From positions 1 to 14,738 of the forward strand of contig SOKM01000170.1 of assembly GCA_004375785.1 (NCBI GenBank): DNA of 14,738 bases. Reading direction: 5' to 3'. The notes under the pieces are model-generated. The model saw only the letters and a program-made list of their open reading frames with translations, had not been told where the DNA came from and searched no databases. The stretch is from Candidatus Cloacimonadota bacterium (GTDB lineage Bacteria; Hydrothermota; E44-bin80). The position numbers and the translations under genes were made by a program. Shown here piece by piece: positions 1 to 6,476 of this stretch (positions are counted from its first letter, which is position 1; every line of letters starts with the position of its first letter).

Positions 1-27
1 AAAAATAAAAAAGCTACCTGGGAGGAT

Positions 28-96
28 ATGAAAATGATATTAAAGATACTTGGAAAAGAGATTAAGAAAAAAGTCAACCACAGAGAACCCCATTAG
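28..96 (+). pseudogene. 22-codon ORF, possible 5' remnant of rplI
   Basis: A short ORF begins at ATG 28 (second in-frame ATG at 34) behind a GGGAGG ribosome-binding site at 20-25 and ends at TAG 94-96. Its product starts MKMILKILGKE and then becomes lysine-rich. Ribosomal protein L9 typically begins MKVILxxDVxxLGKxG, and rplI commonly lies just upstream of dnaB, so this may be the deleted 5' end of an old rplI copy. The stop lies inside the palindrome at 88-116, as if that element truncated the frame. The resemblance covers only about ten residues and could be chance, or this could be a small peptide gene of unknown role. Confidence 0.25.
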
Positions 97-116
97 AAAA
101 TTCTTTTCTAACGGGG
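88..116. repeat. REP-like palindrome upstream of dnaB
   Basis: CCCC, one unpaired A, and TTAGAAAA (88-100) face TTTTCTAA, one unpaired C, and GGGG (104-116) across a TTC loop, giving 12 pairs with one mismatch. No T-run follows, so it does not look like an intrinsic terminator. It is flanked by identical CACAGAG words at 79-85 and 121-127, as if inserted in a CACAGAG-type iterated stretch, although that word may itself have been repeated before the insertion. Confidence 0.6.
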
Positions 117-154
117 CAGGCACAGAGATTATAGAGAAAAAACAAAAAATAATG

Positions 155-235
155 TTCACAGGGATTGGAAGAGAATATAAGAGATTATAGAGATATGAAA
201 ATTTAAAGATTCCAATCTCTTAAAATCCCTGTTGA
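155..235. repeat. Imperfect inverted repeat in the dnaB leader
   Basis: Arms at 159-174 (CAGGGATTGGAAGAGA) and 216-231 (TCTCTTAAAATCCCTG) pair at 14 of 16 positions across a 41-bp AT-rich spacer. The outer words TTCACAGGGATTGG (155-168) and AATCCCTGTTGA (224-235) belong to a dispersed word that recurs at 14710-14723. The segment between the arms is purine-rich (AGAGATTATAGAGATATG). It lies in the presumed dnaB 5' leader; no convincing promoter was seen nearby. Confidence 0.55.
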
Positions 236-275
236 TAAAAAAGTTGTTTATACTTACATTAGGAGGTTAAGAAAA

Positions 276-1634
276 ATGGCTGAAGAGAAGGAACTGCTGA
301 AGGCACCTCCCCAATCGCTCGATGCTGAAGCAGCAGTTCTGGGTTCCATGCTTTCAGAGCGAGAGGCTTGCGATACTGTGCTTTCAATAATAACCGATGA
401 TGAAATCTTTTATCTGGATATTCACAGGAAGATTTTTAACGCTATTGTTGCATTGGAACAGAGCAATAGACCAGTTGATATACTCACACTGTCTGATGAA
501 CTAAAAAAAAGGGAACAGCTTGAAGATATTGGTGGTCTTGAATATATGCAGAGGCTTCATGAATCTGTCGTGACTACGGCAAATGTAGAATATTATGCAA
601 GAATCGTTCTTGAGAAATATGTGCTCAGACGACTTATAAGCATCGCAAATCAGATTATACAGCAGAGTTATGAGGAATCACTTGAAGTTGACGAGCTGCT
701 CGATAAAGCTGAACAGTTAATATTTAATATCCATTATACGGGCAAGAAAAAGGACCTTATCAAGGTCAAAGATATTCTTAGTGACACCGTTGAAAAGATA
801 GATGAATTGGCAAAACGCGAAACTCGTATTACTGGTATTGAGTCGGGAATAAGAAAACTCGATGATATGACAGGAGGATTTCAAAAAGCCGATTTTGTCG
901 TAATTGCTGGAAGACCCTCAATGGGCAAGACCGCATTTGCCCTTAATATTGCCCTTAATACTGCAATTGAGAGGAATATCCCGGTTGGTTTTTTTAGTCT
1001 TGAAATGTCTCAGGAACAGCTTGTTCAGAGGATGCTTGCAATGAAGGCACGCGTTAACCTCAACAGGTTAAGAACAGGGTACCTTTCCAATGAAGAATGG
1101 GGTAAACTTACTGGTGCAGCAGGTAAGTTGTATGAAGCCAATTTATATATCGATGATTCTGCTCGTCTTACCCACCTTGAACTCAGGGCAAAGGCAAGAA
1201 GATTAAAATCCAAGGTAGATGTTGGTATTATCTTTGTTGATTATCTGCAACTGTTGGATGTTGCCGGAAAAGGCAGGACTGCAGAGAGCAGACAACAGGA
1301 AGTTGCAATTATATCCCGTTCCCTGAAAGCTCTTTCAAAAGAACTAAATATTCCCATAGTTGCTCTTTCCCAACTTTCCAGAGCTCATAAAACCCGTGCG
1401 TTTCAAAAACCACTCCTTTCAGACCTCAGAGAATCGGGTGCTATCGAACAGGATGCCGATGTTGTTATCTTTATATATAGGAAATTGGAAGCCGAATCCA
1501 AAGAGGAAAGGGGGGCTGCAGAGATTATCATAAGGAAGCAGAGGAACGGACCCATAGGTACTGTTAAAGCCACATTTCTCGAAGATTCTGCAACCTTTGA
1601 AAATTACCGTGAGGTTGGGGGGGAACCTTTTTGA
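276..1634 (+). CDS. dnaB: Replicative DNA helicase DnaB
   Basis: This is the hexameric 5'-3' helicase that unwinds DNA at the replication fork and recruits primase. The 452 residues match the usual family length. The N-terminal helical domain covers about residues 10-115 (PPQSLDAEAAVLGSML at 11-26). The RecA-like ATPase domain carries Walker A GRPSMGKT (212-219), Walker B with VDYLQLL (321-327), the DLRESGAIEQDAD segment (383-395) and KQRNGP (421-426). No intein interrupts the P-loop. The ATG start is supported by AGGAGG at 261-266, nine bases upstream. The stop overlaps the TTG start of mlaE in a TTGA arrangement, so helicase and lipid-transport genes are probably co-transcribed and translationally coupled. 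A run of seven G at 1617-1623 lies just before the stop. Identification is firm. Confidence 0.97.
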   Translation: MAEEKELLKAPPQSLDAEAAVLGSMLSEREACDTVLSIITDDEIFYLDIHRKIFNAIVALEQSNRPVDILTLSDELKKREQLEDIGGLEYMQRLHESVVTTANVEYYARIVLEKYVLRRLISIANQIIQQSYEESLEVDELLDKAEQLIFNIHYTGKKKDLIKVKDILSDTVEKIDELAKRETRITGIESGIRKLDDMTGGFQKADFVVIAGRPSMGKTAFALNIALNTAIERNIPVGFFSLEMSQEQLVQRMLAMKARVNLNRLRTGYLSNEEWGKLTGAAGKLYEANLYIDDSARLTHLELRAKARRLKSKVDVGIIFVDYLQLLDVAGKGRTAESRQQEVAIISRSLKALSKELNIPIVALSQLSRAHKTRAFQKPLLSDLRESGAIEQDADVVIFIYRKLEAESKEERGAAEIIIRKQRNGPIGTVKATFLEDSATFENYREVGGEPF

Positions 1635-2383
1635 TAATTACAGCAATAAAATCCTTCCTCTCCTATGTGGGAGGAGTATTCATTATTCTTATAGAGGGAG
1701 TAAAGAATTTCCACAGGGCACCGAAAAGTTATAAATTGATTCTGAGCCAGATTCTCTCTATGGGTATATCCTCTCTCCCAATCGTTATACTCGTATCTGT
1801 ATTTGCTGGAATGGTTACAGCTTACCAGGCAGTATTTCAGACAAAAGCTTATGTCCCCGAATTATATGTTGGGATGGGTGTTGCTAAAGCAGTATTGATA
1901 GAATTGGGACCTATGTTAACTGGACTTATAGTTGCGGGAAGGGTCAGTTCATCTATAGCGGCTGAGTTAGGAACGATGCGGGTTACAGAGCAGATCGATG
2001 CACTTGAAATTATGGGAATAGACCCGGGAAGATACCTTGTAATGCCAAGAATTTTTGCAGGGATTATTATATTGCCCGTTCTTACAATTATTGCAGAGTC
2101 TATTATGATTTTCGGCGGAATGCTTGTTACAGTATTAGACATTGATATATCACTCTCTATATTCCTGAGAGGCGTTAGAACTAATTTCGTTGCGCTTGAG
2201 CTTTGGGGTGGCCTTATTAAATCAGTTATATTTGGATTTTTAATCGGCCTTATGGGCTGTTATCATGGTTTTCGTGCAAAGGGTGGTGCAGAGGGTGTTG
2301 GGCAGGCAACAACAAGAGCTGTTGTTTCATCTATGGTGCTCATCCTGATTTCTGATTATTTCATTGCAAAATGGGTGTTTTAA
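1631..2383 (+). CDS. mlaE: MlaE-type ABC transporter permease
   Basis: Inner-membrane permease of an MCE/Mla phospholipid transport system, which moves lipids between the inner and outer membranes of diderms. The 250 residues contain several hydrophobic segments (about 45-70, 85-105, 138-168, 195-215, 228-248) and the MlaE signature region around GPMLTGLIVAGRVSSSIAAELGTM (in about 93-116), followed by EQIDALEIMGIDP. The start is TTG at 1631, overlapping the dnaB stop by 4 bp with a G-rich stretch (1617-1623) as the only Shine-Dalgarno candidate; no better in-frame start was evident. Downstream mlaF begins inside its stop codon. Partners are MlaF (ATPase) and MlaD (MCE protein). No mlaA, mlaB or mlaC homologue lies in the window. 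Confidence 0.93.
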   Translation: MIITAIKSFLSYVGGVFIILIEGVKNFHRAPKSYKLILSQILSMGISSLPIVILVSVFAGMVTAYQAVFQTKAYVPELYVGMGVAKAVLIELGPMLTGLIVAGRVSSSIAAELGTMRVTEQIDALEIMGIDPGRYLVMPRIFAGIIILPVLTIIAESIMIFGGMLVTVLDIDISLSIFLRGVRTNFVALELWGGLIKSVIFGFLIGLMGCYHGFRAKGGAEGVGQATTRAVVSSMVLILISDYFIAKWVF

Positions 2384-3132
2384 TGATAGGTTTAAAAGGT
2401 TTATGGATAAGTTTCGGGGATAACGAGGTACTCAAGGGACTGGACTTAAATATTGAGGAAGGAGAGACAGTTGTTGTAATTGGACAGAGTGGGTGCGGAA
2501 AAAGCGTGCTCTTAAAGACCATTGTTGGGCTCATTTCTCCAGATGAAGGAGAAGTTATCATAGATAATATCTCATTAAAGAATATATCGAGAAGAGAACT
2601 TTATGAGATAAGGAAAAAAATTGGAATGGTCTTTCAAAGTTCCGCACTCTTTGATTCACTCAGTGTCTGGGAGAATATAGGTCTCGGTTTCATTGAGCAT
2701 TTCAGGATGCCACGAAAAGAGATAATGAGAATTACAAGAGAGAAACTGATGCTGGTTGGGCTCCCAGATGTTGAGGATAAGTATCCTGCTGAACTCTCGG
2801 GCGGTATGAAGAAAAGGGTTGGGATTGCAAGGGCTATTGCTATGGACCCTGATTTTGTGCTTTATGACGAACCCACTGCTGGACTTGACCCAATAATAGC
2901 GGATAGAATAAACAATTTAATAATAGAATTACAGAAAAAATTAAAAATAACCACTATTGCTGTAACTCATGATATCATCAGTGCCTATAAGATTGCAGAT
3001 AGGATTGCAATGCTTTACGATGGAAAGATTATTTTCGATGGAACACCAGAAGAGGTTCAGAGCACAGATAACCCTTATGTGCAACAGTTTATTGCTGGTG
3101 AAGGAGAAGGCCCAATTTCTGGAGGGATATAA
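2383..3132 (+). CDS. mlaF: MlaF-type ABC transporter ATP-binding protein
   Basis: Cytoplasmic ATPase that energises the MlaE permease. From the ATG at 2383 the protein is 249 residues: Walker A GQSGCGKS (34-41), Q-loop GMVFQSS with Q85, ABC signature LSGGMKKRV (138-146), Walker B VLYDEP (159-164), D-loop AGLDP and H-loop His196. The LSGGMKKR form is typical of the Mla/Ttg2A subfamily. I prefer 2383 to the in-frame ATG at 2371 because it makes the TAATG overlap with mlaE and gives an N-terminus (MIGLKGLWISFG) that starts directly at the first strand of the ABC fold; the longer form would add MGVL and overlap by 13 bp. mlaD starts in the stop codon in the same way. Confidence 0.95.
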   Translation: MIGLKGLWISFGDNEVLKGLDLNIEEGETVVVIGQSGCGKSVLLKTIVGLISPDEGEVIIDNISLKNISRRELYEIRKKIGMVFQSSALFDSLSVWENIGLGFIEHFRMPRKEIMRITREKLMLVGLPDVEDKYPAELSGGMKKRVGIARAIAMDPDFVLYDEPTAGLDPIIADRINNLIIELQKKLKITTIAVTHDIISAYKIADRIAMLYDGKIIFDGTPEEVQSTDNPYVQQFIAGEGEGPISGGI

Positions 3133-3926
3133 TGAAATCAAAAAATCTTGAATTAAAGGTTGGTTTCTTTGTTATAATTGGCATTATAATTTTACTCTTT
3201 GGTTATCTATGGTTCAGGCAAATAAACCTGAGAAGGACAGGTTATGAAATAACGATTAATTTCAATGATGCAACAGGCTTGAAAAGCGGAGACCCTATTT
3301 TGGTACTTGGTGTGGAAAAGGGTAAGGTGCTTTCCATTAAACTTATCAAAAACAGTGTTTTCGTACTCTGTTATATTGAACATGATGTTATATTGAAAAA
3401 AGATGTGATGGCAGCTCTAAAGGATGTTGCATTAATCAGTGGTACAAAATTTATTAAACTTAAACCTGGTAATGATGAAGAACTCCTTGATATTTCCAAA
3501 CCCTTTAAAGGCAAAGGTGCGCCCTCATTTTCGCTTAGTGAACTTGGCGATATCCTTGACCCGATAAGGGAGATTGCAGAGAAAATTAGCGGGGAAGAAA
3601 TAGAAAAAACTCTGGAGAATATAAATATTGCTTCGCAGGAACTCGTTGGATTAATAAGAGAAAATAGAGCAGGAATAAAGAGGACTGTTAAAAATGCAGA
3701 GAAGGATTTAAAGAAAATTGCAGATGCAGCTGATAGATTTTCAGAAAGCCTTGAGCTGCTGTCGCAATTTCTGAATGATATAAATGAAGGGGAGGGAACG
3801 ATGGGAAAACTTATGAAGGATGAGAAACTTTACGATGAACTGGAGGCAACCTTAAAGGAAACAAAGGAGCTTATAAAGGATATAAAGAAAAACCCGAAGA
3901 AGTATATAAATGTGAGGATATTCTAA
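3132..3926 (+). CDS. mlaD: MlaD-type MCE domain protein
   Basis: Substrate-binding component of the Mla system, anchored in the inner membrane with its MCE domain in the periplasm, where such proteins form hexameric rings. One N-terminal membrane helix spans residues 11-28 (FFVIIGIIILLFGYLWF). The MCE domain covers about 37-113, with GLKSGDPILVLGVEKGKV at 49-66. A long amphipathic helical region follows, with the G-x-GTMGKLMKDEKLYDEL segment and the NPKKYINVRIF ending often seen in MlaD proteins. Its ATG shares the A of the mlaF stop (TAATG). At 264 residues it is within the usual range. The unit appears to end here: the following 465 bp are non-coding and no clear terminator hairpin follows. 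Confidence 0.93.
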   Translation: MKSKNLELKVGFFVIIGIIILLFGYLWFRQINLRRTGYEITINFNDATGLKSGDPILVLGVEKGKVLSIKLIKNSVFVLCYIEHDVILKKDVMAALKDVALISGTKFIKLKPGNDEELLDISKPFKGKGAPSFSLSELGDILDPIREIAEKISGEEIEKTLENINIASQELVGLIRENRAGIKRTVKNAEKDLKKIADAADRFSESLELLSQFLNDINEGEGTMGKLMKDEKLYDELEATLKETKELIKDIKKNPKKYINVRIF

Positions 3927-3957
3927 GGTACGCAAATTGGACAAGTTGGCAGATAGA

Positions 3958-4054
3958 ATAGGGGATGTAGGATGTATGATGTAGGATGACAGAAGGCAAA
4001 GGATAAAGGTTAAAGGATAAAGTGAAGATAGGGGATGTAGGATGTACGATGGAA
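3958..4054 (+). repeat. 7-nt iterated array after mlaD
   Basis: Three blocks with a 7-nt period. Units GATGTAG, GATGTAT, GATGTAG, GATGACA fill 3964-3991. Units AAAGGAT, AAAGGTT, AAAGGAT, AAAGTGA fill 3998-4025. Units GATGTAG, GATGTAC, GATGGAA fill 4034-4054. The 19-nt word ATAGGGGATGTAGGATGTA occurs exactly at 3958-3976 and again at 4028-4046, 70 bp (ten units) apart. The + strand is purine-rich and poor in C. This is the first third of a 465-bp gap (3927-4391) in which I see no gene. No function is known to me. Confidence 0.8.
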
Positions 4055-4059
4055 GGTAG

Positions 4060-4123
4060 AGTATTAGAGTATCAGAGAATCAGAACACCAGAACATCAGA
4101 ACACCAGAACATCAGAACACAGG
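4060..4123 (+). repeat. 8-nt iterated array, unit near ARTAYCAG
   Basis: Eight consecutive 8-nt units: AGTATTAG, AGTATCAG, AGAATCAG, AACACCAG, AACATCAG, AACACCAG, AACATCAG, AACACAGG. The middle units alternate C and T at the fifth position, giving a 16-nt higher-order period. The same unit family recurs at 7823-7862 and 7933-7964 in another intergenic gap and in the same strand. The period is not a multiple of three and there is no spacer structure, so it is neither coding nor CRISPR. Confidence 0.85.
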
Positions 4124-4158
4124 AGGATAAAGCACATAACAGTCGTAGAGGACGCAAC

Positions 4159-4221
4159 AACTAAATAAACTAAACAAACTAAATAGATTAAATAAACGAT
4201 ATTAACGAATGCAACGAGATA
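4159..4221 (+). repeat. 9-nt iterated array, AACTAAATA to AACGANNNA
   Basis: Seven 9-nt units read in register: AACTAAATA, AACTAAACA, AACTAAATA, GATTAAATA, AACGATATT, AACGAATGC, AACGAGATA. The family drifts from ACTAAA-type to ACGA-type units. A short related array (AACGAACTA, AACGATTTA, AACGAAGGT) is at 8018-8044. In both gaps it follows an 8-nt AGTAYCAG-type array and a GGATAAA word. Confidence 0.75.
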
Positions 4222-4391
4222 ATCTATGAGTAAAGAAGAAGTTTTTTACTTCGATTAGTTTGATTGGTTGAAGGAATTAGAAAGAGTATCTGTGTATATC
4301 TGTGGCGAAAGATGCAACAAATAGAAAATGGCAAAAAGAGGTTCAATTGGTTGAATTGATGTTAACCGTGTAGTAACCGTGGCAAAAAAGA
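4222..4391 (+). other. Non-coding leader of radA
   Basis: This part of the gap holds a weak inverted repeat (AGTAAA 4229-4234, TTTACT 4245-4250), two TATCTGTG words (4288-4304 region), a small palindrome TTCAATTGGTTGAA (4342-4355), and a direct repeat AACCGTG at 4364-4370 and 4375-4381, spaced 11 bp and ending 10 bases before the radA ATG. The last could be an operator or chance. I could not identify a convincing promoter or a strong ribosome-binding site. Confidence 0.4.
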
Positions 4392-5744
4392 ATGAAGAAA
4401 GATAAGGTAACGTTTGTTTGTCAGGGGTGCGGATATTCATCACTTAAGTGGATGGGAAAATGCCCAAACTGCGGTGAATGGAACAGTTTTGTGGAGGAGA
4501 GGGTTGTCGCTTCAAAGAAGAGGGGAATGGCTCCATCCGAACCCGTTAAACTTAATGAGATTAAAAGTGATAAACAGAGTAGATGGGTTGCAGGTATTTC
4601 TGAATTTGACAGAGTTCTTGGTGGAGGTATCGTTCCCGGGACTATTATCCTTATCGGTGGCGAACCAGGTGTAGGAAAATCAACACTCCTCCTCGATATT
4701 TCATCCAACCTTGCCAGAGGAGGGAAAAGGATTCTCTATGTTTCAGGAGAAGAATCCGTATATCAGATTGGGTTAAGGGCTAAAAGATTGGGTGTAGAGA
4801 CGGAAAACCTTTTTCTTCTCTTCGAGACTTCTGTAGAAAACATTATAGAATCGATTAAGAAAGTTCATCCATCCATAGTTATTGTGGATTCCATACAGGC
4901 GATATTCGATGCTGATATTGGCTCCTCTCCTGGTTCTGTAAGTCAGGTAAGGGAATGCACCTCAAAATTGACAAAGGTAGCAAAAGAGAAAGAAATTGCT
5001 CTATTTCTTGTTGGACATGTAACAAAGATTGGTATGATTGCCGGTCCCAGGACACTCGAGCATATGGTAGATACAGTGCTCTATCTGGAAGGCGACAGAA
5101 CGCAATCTTTTAGAATACTTCGTGCTGTAAAGAACCGATTTGGTTCTATCAATGAGATAGGTGTTTTTGAGATGGCAAAAAATGGTCTCGTGGAGGTAAA
5201 GAATCCATCTATGATTTTTCTCGACGAGAGAGGGTTTAATACGTCTGGTGCTGTTGTTGTTTCCACGATTGAAGGGACAAGACCCATTCTTGCAGAGGTT
5301 CAGGCACTTGTTTCTCCGACAAGATACCCCGTGCCGCAGCGTGTAATTGTTGGCAGTGATTACAAAAGATTTTCCATACTTCTTGCTGTTCTTGAAAGGA
5401 GAGCGGGTTATAATCTCGGAGGTTTTGACGTCTTTTGTAATGTTGTTGGCGGATTGAAAATACTCAATCCATCGGCAGACCTTGGACTTGTGGTTGCAGT
5501 TGCCTCCAATTTTGACGACCGTCCCTGTAATAATGGAACTGTTGTAATCGGTGAGATAGGTCTTGGAGGCGAGGTAAGGGCAGTAACGCAGATAGAACGG
5601 AGGGTTAAAGAAGCTGAACGGCTGGGGTTTACAAGATGCATAATTCCTATCGCTAATCAGAAAGGATTGAGTATAGTTAACATTAAAACGATAGGTGTAA
5701 AAAATCTAAAAGAAGCAATCGAGAAGTCGATTGGAAATTCTTGA
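4392..5744 (+). CDS. radA: DNA repair protein RadA/Sms
   Basis: RecA-family ATPase that promotes branch migration and processing of recombination intermediates. The 450 residues show the family layout: a four-cysteine zinc finger (C10, C13, C24, C27), a RecA-like core with Walker A GEPGVGKS (90-97) and Walker B IVIVD (162-166), the RadA-specific KNRFG motif (247-251), and a C-terminal Lon-protease-like domain (about 275-450). The ATG at 4392 places the zinc finger at the usual distance from the N-terminus, although only a weak AAAAAAGA stretch precedes it. It is followed 21 bp later by the PIN/TRAM gene, an order reminiscent of the Firmicutes radA-disA-yacL cluster, but no disA lies between them. 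Confidence 0.97.
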   Translation: MKKDKVTFVCQGCGYSSLKWMGKCPNCGEWNSFVEERVVASKKRGMAPSEPVKLNEIKSDKQSRWVAGISEFDRVLGGGIVPGTIILIGGEPGVGKSTLLLDISSNLARGGKRILYVSGEESVYQIGLRAKRLGVETENLFLLFETSVENIIESIKKVHPSIVIVDSIQAIFDADIGSSPGSVSQVRECTSKLTKVAKEKEIALFLVGHVTKIGMIAGPRTLEHMVDTVLYLEGDRTQSFRILRAVKNRFGSINEIGVFEMAKNGLVEVKNPSMIFLDERGFNTSGAVVVSTIEGTRPILAEVQALVSPTRYPVPQRVIVGSDYKRFSILLAVLERRAGYNLGGFDVFCNVVGGLKILNPSADLGLVVAVASNFDDRPCNNGTVVIGEIGLGGEVRAVTQIERRVKEAERLGFTRCIIPIANQKGLSIVNIKTIGVKNLKEAIEKSIGNS

Positions 5745-5753
5745 GCCCTGAAC

Positions 5754-5768
5754 AAGGAGTCTAAATTG
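5754..5768 (+). promoter_or_regulatory. Ribosome-binding site deciding a TTG start
   Basis: AAGGAG at 5754-5759 stands six bases before TTG 5766-5768. This is a good Shine-Dalgarno sequence and spacing, and supports TTG as the PIN/TRAM start. Confidence 0.75.
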
Positions 5769-6377
5769 CCTTTTCTTATAAAGAAGCATTCTGATTATCT
5801 CCTTCCATCAAGCGAAGCAATAATTGACGGTCGTATTTTAATGGTGCTACGAACCGGTTTTATTACTGGAACTATCGTTTTACCACAGTTTCTCATAGAT
5901 TATATCAAACGACTGGCATCTTCTGCTAAAGCGAATGTTTCTGCTAAAAGGGGAGATATGGTGATTGAAACGCTTATAAATGAGCAAGGTTTCAATGTGG
6001 TGATAGATAAAACAAACCCGAAGGGTTTAGAAGGTATCAGTAGAAAGCTCGTTCGGCTTGCCATATTAAAAAACTACAGGCTTCTCGCAGTAGACCAAGA
6101 ACTTGAGCCTTTTGTAAAGATACTAAAACTCAAGATTCTAAAATTGAAAGAACTTGGAATGGCATTAAAACAGGTTTTCTTCAAGGGAGACATTCTGAGT
6201 GTAAAACCAGTTAAAAGGGGAAAATATACAGGAGAAGGTGTAGGATACCTTGATGATAACAGTACTGTTATCATAGAGGGAGCTTCAACATCTCTTGGGA
6301 AAATAATAAGATGTGAAGTTGTCAGTGTGCTTGATCTTCCGACAGGAAGGATGATATTTACAAAAATTGAGCAGTAG
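5766..6377 (+). CDS. PIN/TRAM domain protein, YacL C-terminal type, degenerate PIN
   Basis: The 203-residue protein matches the cytoplasmic half of Bacillus YacL: a PIN nuclease-like domain (about 10-125, with IIDGRI at 19-24 and IVLPQFLID at 37-45) followed by a TRAM RNA-binding domain (about 138-200, with GVGYLDD and GRMIF). The N-terminal membrane helices of YacL are absent. By alignment from memory to the YacL family, the four PIN acidic positions are Ser15, Asp45, Ser92 and Asp110, so the first and third aspartates are lost and nuclease activity is doubtful. A lysine/leucine-rich duplication (KILKLKILKLKEL, 118-130) lies between the domains. The TTG start has a good Shine-Dalgarno sequence. 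The TAG stop is part of a REP palindrome. RNA binding through TRAM is the likeliest retained activity. Confidence 0.85.
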   Translation: MPFLIKKHSDYLLPSSEAIIDGRILMVLRTGFITGTIVLPQFLIDYIKRLASSAKANVSAKRGDMVIETLINEQGFNVVIDKTNPKGLEGISRKLVRLAILKNYRLLAVDQELEPFVKILKLKILKLKELGMALKQVFFKGDILSVKPVKRGKYTGEGVGYLDDNSTVIIEGASTSLGKIIRCEVVSVLDLPTGRMIFTKIEQ

Positions 6378-6461
6378 GAACAGGTTTCACCTGCGATAAG
6401 ACAGAAACGGAGATACGTCCAGCCTCACAGGTAAATATCGCAACCAAGAGGTTGCTCCTAC
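6374..6461. repeat. Inverted pair of REP-like palindromes
   Basis: A forward copy begins GTAGGA at 6374, continues with the stem CAGGT-TTC-ACCTG (6381-6393) and ends CGATA. A reverse copy begins TATCGC at 6436, contains the stem GCAACC-AAGA-GGTTGC and ends TCCTAC at 6461. Read on the minus strand the second has the same GTAGGA ... GATA frame with a different stem, so the frame is conserved while the hairpin differs. The forward copy supplies the TAG stop of the PIN/TRAM gene. The layout resembles the paired, opposed REPs (BIMEs) of enterobacteria. Confidence 0.75.
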
Positions 6462-6476
6462 AATGGAAAAATAGGA

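Noticed and set aside
211..219. Intein or frameshift in dnaB
   Set aside because: The reading frame is continuous through the P-loop, where DnaB inteins usually insert, with normal total length.
232..254. Promoter TTGATA / TATACT before dnaB
   Set aside because: The spacer is only 11 bp and initiation would fall in the ribosome-binding site.
1617..1634. Programmed frameshift joining DnaB to MlaE at the G7 run
   Set aside because: DnaB already has its normal C-terminus and length, and there is no downstream stimulatory structure that I can see.
1849..2142. 97-codon minus-strand ORF
   Set aside because: Shadow of mlaE; no domain and low-complexity composition.
2371..2382. Earlier ATG for mlaF
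   Set aside because: It would overlap mlaE by 13 bp and add MGVL; the ATG at 2383 gives the TAATG overlap and the usual family N-terminus.
4060..4123. CRISPR array
   Set aside because: Units are 8 nt with no spacers and no cas genes nearby.
3927..4391. Missing small gene or RNA gene in the 465-bp gap
   Set aside because: Both strands have frequent stops, the sequence is mostly short-period iterations, and no tRNA-like cloverleaf or known RNA motif was recognised.
4414..4708. Overlapping ORFs within radA in other frames
   Set aside because: The radA frame carries the zinc finger and Walker A here; the others have no features.
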